NCBI GenBank assembly: GCA_963665455.1
Contig: OY762279.1
Location: forward strand, 3,410,001-3,474,000
Length of the DNA stretch: 64,000 nt
Source of the DNA: VXNE01 sp963665455
GTDB lineage: Bacteria > Pseudomonadota > Gammaproteobacteria > Pseudomonadales > Azotimanducaceae
Direction: 5' to 3'
The translations under genes were made by a program, and so were the position numbers. The notes under the pieces are model-generated. The model searched no databases, had not been told where the DNA came from, and saw only the letters and a list, made by a program, of their open reading frames with translations. Of this stretch, positions 26,256 to 35,293 are shown piece after piece (the stretch's first letter is position 1; each line of letters begins with the position of its first letter).

Positions 26256-27128
26256 ATGGGAATGTTGGACGGTAAGGCCGCGCTCGTCACGGGCGCCGGA
26301 GGCGGTCTCGGCCGCACGCACGCGCTGCTGCTCGCGGCGGAGGGCGCGTCGGTCGTGGTGAACGACTTGGGCGGCGCGCGCGACGGCACGGGTTCGGGCA
26401 GCGCGATGGCGGACCAAGTGGTCGCGGAGATCCAGGCCGCCGGCGGCCAGGCCGTGGCCGACTACGGCAACGTCGCGGACCAGGATCAGGCGCGGGGCAT
26501 GGTGCAGGCGGCGGTGGACAACTTCGGCAAGCTCGACATCTGCATCTGCAACGCCGGCATCCTGCGCGACAAGTCCTTCAAGAACATGGACAACGCCATG
26601 TGGGACGTGGTCGTCGACGTACACCTGCGCGGCACCTACCTCACGGCCAAGGCCGCCTACGACCAGATGTTGGCCCAGGGCCATGGCGGGCGCATCGTCG
26701 TCACCAGCTCCACCTCGGGCCTGCTCGGCAACTTCGGCCAGACCAACTACGGTGCCGCCAAGGCCGGTATCGCCGGCTTCGCCCGCTGCCTGTACCTCGA
26801 AGGGATGCGCTACGGCGTCAACGTCCACATCCTGGCGCCGACCGCGCTGTCGCGGCTCACCGACGACATCCTCCCGGACCAGGCGAAGGACCGCTTCCCC
26901 CCGGAGAAGGTGTCGCCCGCCGTCGTGTGGCTCTGCACCGACGAGGCCAAGGACGTCACCGGCCGCACCTGGCTCGTGGCGGGCAATAGCGTCTCGCTGC
27001 TGAACTGGCAGTTGCAGACGGTTGCGCAGAAGGACGAATCCGAGGAGCCTTGGGACGTGGAGGACGTCGGCGAGACCATCCTGTCCACCAAGGATTCGTG
27101 GCCGCCCATCAACCCGATGCGGTTCTGA
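26256..27128 (+). CDS. SDR-family oxidoreductase (multifunctional-enzyme-2-like)
   Basis: A 290-aa SDR with TGAGGGLGRTHALLLAAEGA and VVNDLGGARDGTGSG, the signature of the group related to the dehydrogenase part of peroxisomal MFE-2 / 17-beta-HSD4. The catalytic serine is in VVTSSTSGLLGNFGQ and the Tyr-Lys pair in NYGAAKAG. The C-terminal extension (VSLLNWQLQTVAQKDES) is typical of this group. A role in acyl-CoA or steroid-like beta-oxidation is inferred from the subgroup. I use ATG 26256; GGAGG lies about 11 bases upstream. Confidence 0.85.
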   Translation: MGMLDGKAALVTGAGGGLGRTHALLLAAEGASVVVNDLGGARDGTGSGSAMADQVVAEIQAAGGQAVADYGNVADQDQARGMVQAAVDNFGKLDICICNAGILRDKSFKNMDNAMWDVVVDVHLRGTYLTAKAAYDQMLAQGHGGRIVVTSSTSGLLGNFGQTNYGAAKAGIAGFARCLYLEGMRYGVNVHILAPTALSRLTDDILPDQAKDRFPPEKVSPAVVWLCTDEAKDVTGRTWLVAGNSVSLLNWQLQTVAQKDESEEPWDVEDVGETILSTKDSWPPINPMRF

Positions 27129-27185
27129 TCCAGGCCCGTCGCCCGGAACGCCGCTCGGCGGCTTCCGGGTGGCCCAAGGCTCGTG

Positions 27186-27956
27186 ATGTCCGTTCGCCCC
27201 ATCAAACTCGTACACACGTCCGACGTGCACCTCGACGGGCGATACCCGAGCGAGGAGGTGGACGGCTTCCGGAACAAGGCCGAACGCGCCTTTGCGGCGG
27301 TTCTGACCGTGGCCCTTGAAGAGGCTGCGGACCTCGTGCTCATCGCCGGAGACCTGTTCGACAACAACCGGGTTCCGGACGAGGACTTCGATTTCGTCCG
27401 GGACCAACTGGCCCGCCTCGCGTGCCCGGTGCTCGTGCTGCCCGGCAACCACGACGTCCACGACCATTACTCCATCTGGCGACGGCTCCGGCGCACGATG
27501 GGCGCCAACGACGTGGGCGGCCACGTCCACGTGATGCTCGACGCGGACGGCGCGAGCATCGAGTTCGAGGAGCTCGGGGTGACGGCGTGGGGCAGGGCGA
27601 TGGCCGAACACGCCCCGGAAAACGAGCCGCTGGAGGGCACCCCCCAACGCCGGGACGGCGTCTGGAACATCGGCTTGGCCCACGGCTTGGTGGTGCCGGA
27701 ACGGGAGGGCATCGGCTCGTCCCAGATCACGCACGCGGAGATCCGGGCCTCGGGGTTCGACTACCTGGCGCTCGGACACGTGCACGTGTGGGAGGACGTG
27801 AGCCAGGGGCCCGTCACCGCCTGCTACCCCGGATCGCCGGTGGGGAGCTACGCGAGCGCCGACGGCGGCCATGTCGCGGTGGCGTCGCTCTCCCCGGAGG
27901 ATGGCGTGCGGCTCTCGCGCCGCAAGGTGGACGACGCGCCGCCGCGTTGGCGGTAA
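27186..27956 (+). CDS. Metallophosphoesterase (SbcD/Mre11-like exonuclease fold)
   Basis: A 256-aa calcineurin-like phosphoesterase. The dimetal motifs are complete: HTSDVHLDG, IAGDLFDNNRV, LPGNHDVHD, and the later LAHGL and ALGHVHVWE. The order and spacing follow SbcD/Mre11-type DNA nucleases, but the C-terminal capping domain is missing and no SbcC ATPase is adjacent. The substrate is uncertain. The start codon is ambiguous between GTG 27183 and ATG 27186. The sulfatase gene follows 20 bases downstream. Confidence 0.82.
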   Translation: MSVRPIKLVHTSDVHLDGRYPSEEVDGFRNKAERAFAAVLTVALEEAADLVLIAGDLFDNNRVPDEDFDFVRDQLARLACPVLVLPGNHDVHDHYSIWRRLRRTMGANDVGGHVHVMLDADGASIEFEELGVTAWGRAMAEHAPENEPLEGTPQRRDGVWNIGLAHGLVVPEREGIGSSQITHAEIRASGFDYLALGHVHVWEDVSQGPVTACYPGSPVGSYASADGGHVAVASLSPEDGVRLSRRKVDDAPPRWR

Positions 27957-27976
27957 CGGCGACGAAGGAGGACCGA

Positions 27977-29377
27977 ATGACGCATCCAAACATCCTGTTC
28001 ATCATGACCGACCAGCAGCGCTGGGACGCGATGAGTTGCGCCGGGGACTGGGTGCGCACGCCGCATCTGGACCGCATCGCGGCGGAGGGCGTCCGCTTCA
28101 GCTACTGCGTCACCACGACGCCCATCTGCATTCCCGCCCGGGTCACCCTTGCGACCGGGCACTACCCGCACAACAACAACGTGTGGGACAACATTACCTA
28201 CGCCATGCCGGAGGACGTGAAGACGTGGATGCGCGCGATCCGCGACCTCGGGTACCGGACGAGCCTCTTCGGCAAGACGCACCTGCACCCGCACCGGGGC
28301 GACCTGCGCGAGCGGGAGCACCTGATCAACGCCTACGGCCTCGACCACGTGGACGAGATCGGCGGGCCGCGGGCGAGCGCGGCCGTGATGAGCCACATGA
28401 CCCAGATGTGGCGGGACAAGGGGCTCCTCGAGAGCTATCGGGAGGACTTCCGCGAGCGCTTCGCCAACAAGCCCCACGTCGCGCGCCCGTCCGTGCTCCC
28501 GCTCGAGGACTATGCCGACGTGTACGTGGGCCAGCGCGCCAAGGAGTGGCTGGAGGCCTACGACCACGACGAGCCGTGGTTTTGCTGGATGAGTTTCGGC
28601 GGGCCCCACGAGCCCTGGGACGCACCGGAACCCTATGCGAGCATGTACGACCCGGAAACGATGCCGGTGCCCGTGCCGCGGCCGGCAGAGGACATCCCGC
28701 GGCCGCGCGGCGTGCTCGACACCATGATGGAGCGCTTCTCCCCCGATTTCGATCCGGGCGACGAGGCTGCCATGCGGGCGAACTACGCCGGCAACGTCAC
28801 CCTGATCGACGACCAGATCGGGGAAGTCCTGGCGGCCATCGAAGCCCGTGGCGAGATGGACAACACCGTGATCGGATTCACCTCTGACCACGGGGAGATG
28901 AACGGCGACTGGGGGCTCATCTACAAGATGAACTTCCTCGACGGCGCGCTGCGCGTGCCGCTCCTCGTGCGCACCCCCGAGACCGCCGCCAACGGTGGGG
29001 GCAAGGTGGTCGACGATCCCGTGGAGAACGCCGACCTCGGGCCGACGTTGCTGGAACTGGCCGGCGGAACGATCGACTACCCCCAGTTCGCGAAGTCCGT
29101 GGTCCCGACGATGGCCAACGGTGCGACCCATCGCGAGGTCGCGATCTCCGAGTACCGGGGCGAGTTCCTGATCACCGATGGAAAGTGGAAGGCGGCGGTC
29201 AACGCGGAGGGGCGCGTCTACCTGCTCGTCGATCTCGTGAACGATCCCACCGAGACACGGAACTTGGCGGGGCTCTCGGAGTATGCGCAACAGGCGGACG
29301 AGATGCGTCTGCGGCTGCTCGAACGCCTCTCCGAGACCCAGTTCCAGAGCGGGTTGGAGTGGCGCCCGCCGGTGTAG
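27977..29377 (+). CDS. Type I sulfatase (alkaline-phosphatase superfamily)
   Basis: A 466-aa sulfatase. The metal-binding ILFIMTDQQRWD starts the domain, and the formylglycine site CIPARVTLATGHYP has Cys51 in the C-x-P-x-R signature. The second metal site FTSDHGEMNGDWGL and the KMNFLDGALRVPLLVR segment follow. Activity needs a formylglycine-generating or anaerobic sulfatase-maturating enzyme encoded elsewhere. No signal peptide is present, so it should act in the cytoplasm on imported sulfated compounds. GAAGGAGG lies upstream of the ATG. The following hydrolase starts 8 bases downstream. Confidence 0.92.
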   Translation: MTHPNILFIMTDQQRWDAMSCAGDWVRTPHLDRIAAEGVRFSYCVTTTPICIPARVTLATGHYPHNNNVWDNITYAMPEDVKTWMRAIRDLGYRTSLFGKTHLHPHRGDLREREHLINAYGLDHVDEIGGPRASAAVMSHMTQMWRDKGLLESYREDFRERFANKPHVARPSVLPLEDYADVYVGQRAKEWLEAYDHDEPWFCWMSFGGPHEPWDAPEPYASMYDPETMPVPVPRPAEDIPRPRGVLDTMMERFSPDFDPGDEAAMRANYAGNVTLIDDQIGEVLAAIEARGEMDNTVIGFTSDHGEMNGDWGLIYKMNFLDGALRVPLLVRTPETAANGGGKVVDDPVENADLGPTLLELAGGTIDYPQFAKSVVPTMANGATHREVAISEYRGEFLITDGKWKAAVNAEGRVYLLVDLVNDPTETRNLAGLSEYAQQADEMRLRLLERLSETQFQSGLEWRPPV

Positions 29378-29385
29378 CCGACCCG

Positions 29386-30237
29386 GTGCCGGGGACGGTC
29401 CAACAAAGCACCCTGACCTACGCCAGCGTCGGGGGCATGGAGCTGCGGGCGGATTGTTATCGTCCGCGTGAGGCGGCCGATCACCTCGGACGGGCCATCG
29501 TGATGGTCCACGGCGGTGCCTGGACGATGAACGACCGGCGTACTCCACATGTCGTTTGCGAGGCGCTGGCTGCCCGCGGGATGACGGTCTTCTCCCTCGA
29601 CTTCCGCGACGGCCGCAACGGCAAGCACCCGTGCGCCGTGCAGGACATCGCGGCCGGGATCCGTTTCGTGCGGGCCAATGCGGAACGGCTGGAAGTCGAT
29701 GCCGGGTGCATCGGATTGATCGGCAGTTCGTCCGGCGGCCATCTGGTGCTGCTGACCGGGACTCAACCGGACATCCCCGCGCACCGCGGGACGCCCTTCG
29801 CGGTGGACGGCACCTTCGAGGATGCACCGGTATCCGCCGGGGTGGGCTACGTCATCGCCCTATGGCCGGTGTCCGATCCCCTCGCACGCTTCCGGTACGC
29901 GCGGGAATCGGGCCGCGAGGAACTCGTCGCCGCCCATCTGCGCTACTACCGGGACGAGGACCACATGGCCCACGCCAGCGTGCAGCGGACGCTGGCCGAC
30001 GGGGAGGCGCAGACCGTGCCGCCGCTGCTGCTCGTGCAGCCGGGTGCGGACCGCAACGTCCCGCAAGAGATGACGCTGGACCTCGTGCGCGAGTACCAAC
30101 GGGCGGGCGGGGCGCTGCGCTACCTGTTCTACCCGGGACTGCCCCATGCGTTCGGGTACCAGTCCTCGCCCGAGACGGACCGGCTGGTCGATGATCTGTG
30201 GCCGTTCATCGAGGGTCAGGGCGGCGCGGCCGGCTGA
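29386..30237 (+). CDS. Alpha/beta hydrolase (BD-FAE/esterase-like)
   Basis: A 283-aa serine hydrolase. It has the oxyanion motif VMVHGGAWTMNDRR, the nucleophile elbow LIGSSSGGHL (Ser in GSSSGG), and the acid/His region VQPGADRNVPQ and GLPHAFGYQ. The start is a choice between GTG 29386 and ATG 29437. The earlier one keeps the first beta strand (STLTYASVGGMELRADCY), so I prefer it. It is directly downstream of the sulfatase and likely co-expressed, perhaps hydrolysing an ester in the same substrate; that is inference. Confidence 0.82.
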   Translation: MPGTVQQSTLTYASVGGMELRADCYRPREAADHLGRAIVMVHGGAWTMNDRRTPHVVCEALAARGMTVFSLDFRDGRNGKHPCAVQDIAAGIRFVRANAERLEVDAGCIGLIGSSSGGHLVLLTGTQPDIPAHRGTPFAVDGTFEDAPVSAGVGYVIALWPVSDPLARFRYARESGREELVAAHLRYYRDEDHMAHASVQRTLADGEAQTVPPLLLVQPGADRNVPQEMTLDLVREYQRAGGALRYLFYPGLPHAFGYQSSPETDRLVDDLWPFIEGQGGAAG

Positions 30238-30285
30238 TTGCCCCGCTGCGGCCTGGCGATGCACGGGGCCAGGGAGCGGACGCTG

Positions 30286-31290
30286 CTACCGTGGCCGCAC
30301 CAGAAACTCGCTGTTCACACAATTCTCCAGCCGTCCCCCGCGCAGATATCTCGCGGCGGTCCGGGCCGAGAACGCCCGGATGTCCCGGATGCTCTCCGGC
30401 GTGAAGAAGGCCGAGTGCGGCGTGATGACGAGCCGGTGCCGGAGCCACTCCTCGTTGCGGTGCCACGCGGCAACGAGCGGGTCGTTCAGGTTGGCGGGTT
30501 CGTCGGGCAGCACGTCGAGGCCCGCCGCCAGCACGATGTCGTTCTTCATGGCGTCGTGCAGCGCGCCGAGGTCGATCAGCGGACCCCGCGCGGTGTTGAT
30601 CACGATGATGCCGGGCTTGGCGGCGGCGAAGGCCGTGGCGTCGAGGAGGTTTCGGGTCTCGTCGTTGAGCGGGGTGTGCACGCTCACGATGTCGCTCTGG
30701 CCCATCAGTTCCTCGAGGGTCTGGACCTTGCGCACCCCGAGGGCGAGTTCGATGCCGTTCGGGAGGTAGGGGTCGTAGAAGGCGACATCCATCTCGAAGG
30801 CCCTTGCCCGCAGGGCGGCGGTCGTGCCGATGCGCCCGAGGCCGATGACGCCGAACGTGCAATCGGAGAGGCGCCGGCCGTAGGGATTGAGCGCGGGGCG
30901 CCAGTTGCCGATGGGGTCGGCGCGCAGGCTCTCGTCGTGGAAGGCGATGCTCTTGGTGAGGGTCATCATCAGCGCGATGGCGTGGTCCGCGACCTCGCGG
31001 GTGCCGTAGTCCGGCGTGTTGCAGACCGGGATGCCGGCCGCGCCCCATGCCTTCAGGTCCACGTCGTCGAAGCCGACCGCGGTCTTCACCATGATGCGGC
31101 ACTTCCTGATGCGCGGGAGGTACTCGGTCGGCGGCGAAACCCCCACGATGGCGTCGCACTCGTGCCACTGTTCTTCGGTGACCTCCTCGAAGCCACGGCA
31201 GAACTCGGCGGTGAAGCCTTCGCCGAGCGCCTCGATCTCCACCTCCTGGTTGCGGCCGAAGGCTCGCGGCCACAGTACGCGATAGGTCAT
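30286..31290 (-). CDS. D-2-hydroxyacid dehydrogenase
   Basis: A 334-aa NAD-dependent dehydrogenase. It has the nucleotide-binding motif FGVIGLGRIGTTAALRARAF, the arginine-containing INTARGPLIDL, the Asp/Glu relay AGLDVLPDEPANL, and the catalytic His in ITPHSAFFTPES. The N-terminal domain includes VKTAVGFDDVDLKAWGAAGI. The family oxidises or reduces 2-keto/2-hydroxy acids such as glycerate or phosphoglycerate; the exact substrate is unknown. GAGGAGGAG precedes the ATG, which overlaps the stop of the upstream MmcQ-type gene by 4 bases (ATGA). Confidence 0.9.
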   Translation of the reverse strand: MTYRVLWPRAFGRNQEVEIEALGEGFTAEFCRGFEEVTEEQWHECDAIVGVSPPTEYLPRIRKCRIMVKTAVGFDDVDLKAWGAAGIPVCNTPDYGTREVADHAIALMMTLTKSIAFHDESLRADPIGNWRPALNPYGRRLSDCTFGVIGLGRIGTTAALRARAFEMDVAFYDPYLPNGIELALGVRKVQTLEELMGQSDIVSVHTPLNDETRNLLDATAFAAAKPGIIVINTARGPLIDLGALHDAMKNDIVLAAGLDVLPDEPANLNDPLVAAWHRNEEWLRHRLVITPHSAFFTPESIRDIRAFSARTAARYLRGGRLENCVNSEFLVRPR

Positions 31291-32063
31291 CTCTCCTCCT
31301 CGGGCAGCGCCTTCAACATGCGTTTCAGGGCGAAATGGCGATAGCTCTCGAGGACCAGGCCCCGCACTTCGTCCCAGTCCACGTCCTCCTCCACGTCGAG
31401 GTGGATCCAGCCGTTGTGGCCGGTGTACCTGGGAATCGCGTAGCGCTTGTCGAAGGTGAGCATCGCCTGGCGCTCTCTTCCGACCCAGAACTCCATGTGC
31501 ATGCGCCCGCCATGGCGGTGTGCGCCGCAGAACGTCTTCTTGCCGGCCCGGAAGACCGGCGTGCCGAACTGCGTCGCCTCGCTGGTCTCGGGCAGGGCCA
31601 GGCAAATCTCGCGCAGGGTGTCGAGCCGCGCCTTCGCGTGGGGCGCGCGTAGCGGGTCGAACTGCTCGTCCGGGATGGTCTCGGTGGGCGGCTCGATGGC
31701 GATCGTCTCGCCGAGGGTCCGCACGAGGGAGGCGGGCGCGACCTTCTCGTAGGCCTCGCGGACGCGTTGGGCGACCGTGCGCCAGTCGAGGCCCTTGTCG
31801 AGCTCCACGCCGAGCCAGCCGCGGGGGCCGACGTACGGAGGCACGAAGTAGTACTCCGGCTCGTTCTCGGAGTAGAAGCGCTGGGCGCCGTCGGGGGCGT
31901 TCAGCCACAGCGCGATGCGGCCGTCGCCGTGATGGTTGACGGCGTAGGTCGCGAAGGTCTTGTCGCTGACCCGGAAATCCGGGGAGCCCCGGGAGGGTCG
32001 CTCCTCGGCCTCCGGGAGCGACAGGCAGACCTCGCGGACCGCGTCGTTGATGTCCTTGGCCAT
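31287..32063 (-). CDS. Tandem MmcQ/YjbR-domain protein
   Basis: A 258-aa protein built of two consecutive MmcQ/YjbR-like domains. The first runs over about residues 1-115 (REVCLSLPEAEERPSRGSP, FRVSDKTFATY, RGWLGVELDKGLDW). The second covers about 145-250 (REICLALPETSEATQFGTP, FRAGKKTFCGA, NGWIHLDVEEDVDW). Single-domain members are small CyaY-fold proteins of uncertain, possibly DNA-binding, function; a duplicated form is less usual. It is translationally coupled to the hydroxyacid dehydrogenase and 16 bases downstream of the NIPSNAP gene, so the three probably form an operon. Confidence 0.85.
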   Translation of the reverse strand: MAKDINDAVREVCLSLPEAEERPSRGSPDFRVSDKTFATYAVNHHGDGRIALWLNAPDGAQRFYSENEPEYYFVPPYVGPRGWLGVELDKGLDWRTVAQRVREAYEKVAPASLVRTLGETIAIEPPTETIPDEQFDPLRAPHAKARLDTLREICLALPETSEATQFGTPVFRAGKKTFCGAHRHGGRMHMEFWVGRERQAMLTFDKRYAIPRYTGHNGWIHLDVEEDVDWDEVRGLVLESYRHFALKRMLKALPEEER

Positions 32064-32079
32064 CTACTTGCTGGGGGGC

Positions 32080-32400
32080 TTACTGGGCGACGGACTTGGG
32101 CGTCGGGACGATGCGCTGGACGTTTATGCCGTCTCGGTCGATCAGCTCGCCGACCCGGGGGGCGATCTCGTTGGCCCACTCGTCGCTGCCGTACACCGCT
32201 TCGTACAGGCGCTCGCGCTCGGTTTCGGAGGCGAAACGGCGGATCCAGACATAGACCGAGTCGTCCTCCTCCCCGCGAAAGCTTGCGGTGATGACCATGC
32301 CCCGGGCGACCTGGAAGGGGATGATGGTCCCCTCCATGAAATCGACCCACTCGTCCATCTTGCCGGGAAAAATCTTGTACTGGCGCAACTCGTAGAACAT
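32080..32400 (-). CDS. NIPSNAP-family protein
   Basis: A 106-aa protein with the dimeric alpha/beta-barrel NIPSNAP pattern: YELRQYKIFPGKMDEWVDFM, then VYVWIRRFASETERERLYEAVYGSDEW. The family has no settled biochemical role. I start it at ATG 32400, leaving an 18-base gap to the divergent beta-propeller gene. It is probably the first gene of the operon NIPSNAP-MmcQ-dehydrogenase. Confidence 0.82.
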   Translation of the reverse strand: MFYELRQYKIFPGKMDEWVDFMEGTIIPFQVARGMVITASFRGEEDDSVYVWIRRFASETERERLYEAVYGSDEWANEIAPRVGELIDRDGINVQRIVPTPKSVAQ

Positions 32401-32418
32401 GCTTGGGGTTTCCGTCCA

Positions 32419-33504
32419 ATGCCTTCGCTCGTGAATGTTCCAACGAAACTCTTGCGCAAGTCCATCGCCGCGCGCATCGTGGCAACCGTGCTTGCCGTGG
32501 TGACGCCCATGGCCCTTGCCGACATCGCCGCCGTCCGGGTGGAACGGCTCCTCGACGCCCCGATCATCGACGCGTCCACGCACCCGAGCATCGGGGTGAA
32601 CATCCAGGGGCCGTCCCTCATCCGGGTGCCGGACTGGGTTGAGGATCCGCTCGGCGCCTACTATCTCTACTTCGCCGACCACAAGGGTAGCTACATCCGC
32701 CTGGCGTACGCGGACGTGCTGACGGGTCCCTGGACGGTGCATCCGCCCGGTAGCCTGCAGCTTGCGGAGTCGCTCTTCCCCACGGAGCCGCCCGAGGTCT
32801 CGCCGGAACTCCTGGCGCAGGTCGAGGCGCGATTCAAGGGCCGCAACCTGGGGCACGACGCCCTGCATGAGATGACGACGGTGCATATCGCGTCCCCGGA
32901 TGTGCACGTGGACGACGAGAGCCGGACCATCATTATGTACTTCCACGGCTTGGAGGGGCCTGGCGTTCAGGTGACCCGGGCCGCGACGTCCACGGACGGC
33001 ATCCGCTTCGAGGCCCGGCCCGAGGTCCTCGGCAAGACGTATCTGCGGGCGTTCCGCCGCGACGGGATGACCTACGCGATGGCCATGCCGGGGCAGTTCT
33101 ACCGCTCCGCCGACGGGTTCACGGCGTTCGAGGAGGGGCCGCTGCTCTTCAATCCGGACATGCGCCACGCCGCGTTGCTCCTGCGCGGGGAGACGCTGTA
33201 CGTGTTCTGGACGCAGGTCGGTCAGGTGCCGGAGCGCATCCTTCTTAGCACCGTCGACCTCGCCGGCGACTGGATGTCCTGGCGGGATTCCGAGCCGGTG
33301 GAGGTGCTGCGGCCGGAACGGGACTGGGAGGGGGCGGACGCGCCCCTCGAGCCGTCGGTGCGCAGCACGGCGTACGGCCACGTGAACCAGTTGCGGGATC
33401 CGGCCGTCTACGTCGAGGACGCACGCGTGTTCCTGCTTTATGCGGTCGCGGGGGAGAGCGGCATCGGGTTGGCGGAAGTGTTCCTGCCGGAAGGTCCGGG
33501 GTAG
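32419..33504 (+). CDS. Secreted five-bladed beta-propeller protein (GH43/GH117-like)
   Basis: A 361-aa protein with a signal peptide (hydrophobic SIAARIVATVLAVVTPMALA, cleavage near residue 34) and a beta-propeller pattern. SLIRVPDWVEDPLGAYYLYFADHKG carries the Asp-rich first blade seen in GH43-type enzymes, and IIMYFHGLE, TYAMAMPG and ETLYVFWTQVG are further blade strands. HVNQLRDPAVYVEDARVFLLY closes the propeller. Catalytic residues cannot be assigned safely, so glycosidase activity is only suggested. ATG 32419 has no clear Shine-Dalgarno, and GTG 32431 is an alternative start. Confidence 0.7.
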   Translation: MPSLVNVPTKLLRKSIAARIVATVLAVVTPMALADIAAVRVERLLDAPIIDASTHPSIGVNIQGPSLIRVPDWVEDPLGAYYLYFADHKGSYIRLAYADVLTGPWTVHPPGSLQLAESLFPTEPPEVSPELLAQVEARFKGRNLGHDALHEMTTVHIASPDVHVDDESRTIIMYFHGLEGPGVQVTRAATSTDGIRFEARPEVLGKTYLRAFRRDGMTYAMAMPGQFYRSADGFTAFEEGPLLFNPDMRHAALLLRGETLYVFWTQVGQVPERILLSTVDLAGDWMSWRDSEPVEVLRPERDWEGADAPLEPSVRSTAYGHVNQLRDPAVYVEDARVFLLYAVAGESGIGLAEVFLPEGPG

Positions 33505-33888
33505 CGCTCGCATTGCCCCGGGCCGTAGCCGTGAAGCCGCGATTCTGGGGGAGGAATAGGGGGCGGTCGCGGACCGGGGAATCCGCGGCCGCCAAGGCGG
33601 CCCTGCGCGAGCCGCCCGAGGTAGGGGGCGGTCGTTGGCGAACGCCGACGGCGCGCCCCCGCTTCCTGCGTTGGGAAGGCCGGCTGGCCCTCCCGGCAGC
33701 CGGGTTGGTCTGGGTGGCTGAGTTGAGGGAGGGGAGGAGCCACCCCAATCCAAACCGGATGCGTCCACCTTAGCGGCGGCTCGGGCGCTTGCCCAATACC
33801 GTTTTCTTACCGACGCGATAAGGGATTCCGATAGGACGGCGGCCGGTCGAAGCCGAGCCGCGTCCAGGGGTTGGAACAGGCCGATGGC
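33505..33888. other. Intergenic region with short direct repeats and a GC-rich palindrome
   Basis: No convincing gene is seen in these 384 bases between two convergent genes. TAGGGGGCGGTCG occurs twice (33557-33569 and 33622-33634). Between the copies GGCCGCC-AA-GGCGGCC (33587-33602) forms a palindrome. It looks like decayed repeat DNA. Confidence 0.5.
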
Positions 33889-34845
33889 TCAGCGGTCACC
33901 TTCGTCCGCGGCGATGGCCGCCCGTGCCTCCCTGGTGAGCGCCACGCCCGCGTCCGCCGCGGCCTGCGCCAGGACATCGACCCATGGCTCTCCCTGGGAC
34001 GCCACGCGATGTGCGAGACCGATGCGCCGGGCCGGCTCCGGAGCGGCGAAACGCAGCAGGCCCAGGCCCGGGGCGGCGGCGCACTCGCAAAGGGCCGCGG
34101 TTTCCGGCAGCAGCGTCAGCCCCTCGTCGCCGGCGGCCAGCCGCGCCAACGTCGCGAGGGAGGTGGCCCCGCGGCGCACCTCGTCCGGTCTCGATACCGA
34201 GCATGCACCGACCACCTGGGCGCCCAGGCAATGCTCGTCGGATAGCGTGAGCAGCGGCCCGATGTCCGACCGGCCCGCGTCGGTCGGTCCGGGTGCCTTA
34301 CCAAGGGCGCGGAACGCGTCGAGACGCTTGGCCTTGGCGGCGAGGAGAAAGCGGTCCTCGAACAGTTCCTGCTCGGAGATCTCCAACAACCCCACCGGCA
34401 GCGAGACGATCGCGGCATCCAATCGGCCGGCCAACAGGTCGGACACCATCGCTTGGCTCGAGCCTTCGCGAATGTCGATGTCGACGCGGTACGGGGCCGT
34501 CTTCAGACGCTTCAGAATTCCCTCCAGCAGATAGGGAGAGAGGGTCGAGATGAGGCCGACGACCATCTGCAGGGGGCCTGCCTCGTGGCGCTTGCCCATC
34601 GTCTCGAGCACCAGCACCTCGTCTAGGATCCGCAGTGTCTGTTCGTGGGCTTGGCGGCCGACGCGGGTCAGATGGATGCCCTGCTTGTCGCGTTCGAGGA
34701 GCTGCGCACCGAACGTATCCTCGAGTTCGCGGATCTGGAGCGAGAGCGCGGGTTGCGAGACGTGGACGCTGTCGGCGGCGCGGCTGAAGGAGCCATTCTC
34801 GACCACGGCGTGAAAATAGCGGAGTTGGCGCAACGTCACTGGCAT
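33889..34845 (-). CDS. oxyR: LysR-family peroxide regulator OxyR
   Basis: A 318-aa LysR-type activator. The helix-turn-helix is in the first 60 residues (FSRAADSVHVSQPALSLQIRELE) and the effector domain from about 90. It keeps the OxyR redox switch: DEHCLGAQVVGACS places Cys206 and Cys215 nine residues apart, as Cys199/Cys208 in E. coli OxyR, with the His before the first Cys conserved. It should therefore sense hydrogen peroxide by disulfide formation. No catalase or AhpC gene is adjacent and the upstream 340 bases are gene-free, so its targets lie elsewhere. An oxidant link to the peroxiredoxin at 58408 is possible but only inferred. Confidence 0.88.
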   Translation of the reverse strand: MPVTLRQLRYFHAVVENGSFSRAADSVHVSQPALSLQIRELEDTFGAQLLERDKQGIHLTRVGRQAHEQTLRILDEVLVLETMGKRHEAGPLQMVVGLISTLSPYLLEGILKRLKTAPYRVDIDIREGSSQAMVSDLLAGRLDAAIVSLPVGLLEISEQELFEDRFLLAAKAKRLDAFRALGKAPGPTDAGRSDIGPLLTLSDEHCLGAQVVGACSVSRPDEVRRGATSLATLARLAAGDEGLTLLPETAALCECAAAPGLGLLRFAAPEPARRIGLAHRVASQGEPWVDVLAQAAADAGVALTREARAAIAADEGDR

Positions 34846-35188
34846 CGTTTACTCCTAGCGGCGGTCACGCCACCCGATGGCGGATGTCTCCAAGCACTTG
34901 CCGCGATGACCATGGTTCGCGGGACGCTGCGCTACGGATGGCGGGCAAAACCTTAGCATGGGGCACCGAAGGCCATCGCCGGGATGGGGATGGTGGGGTC
35001 CGGTCGCCACACCGTCGTCCGCGAGCAAATATAGTGTGTGTTTCGTGTATGGTACGTGAAGGTAGCGGCGTTAAGGCCGTGTTCGTGGCAAGCCGCCGCA
35101 CGTCGGGAACGCTGGTCTTTCGCCGTAGTAGGCTTGACCTCCCGAATCTGGTTCACCGGACGGCGCATGCCCCCGCACTCTAGACATC
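34846..35188. other. Gene-free region upstream of oxyR
   Basis: About 340 bases without a credible gene. An AT-richer stretch around 35027-35060 contains ATATAGTGTGTG and GTGTATGGTA and could hold a promoter. It ends at the inverted repeat that marks the start of the mobile-DNA zone. Confidence 0.4.
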
Positions 35189-35293
35189 ATGTTTTGACCT
35201 GCCCGTCCTCAACGCGCGTGGGTTACCTTGGCGGCGGAGTGCCGGGCAAGGCAGGGCCACATTGAGGAGGGCAGGAGGTTGCAAGACTACAAG

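Noticed and set aside
26235..29827. Long minus-strand open frames (e.g. 26235-27989 and 27848-29827) opposite the SDR, phosphoesterase and sulfatase genes
   Set aside because: They are antisense shadows caused by the high GC content; the plus-strand proteins have complete family motifs, the antisense ones are Arg/Pro/His-rich with none.
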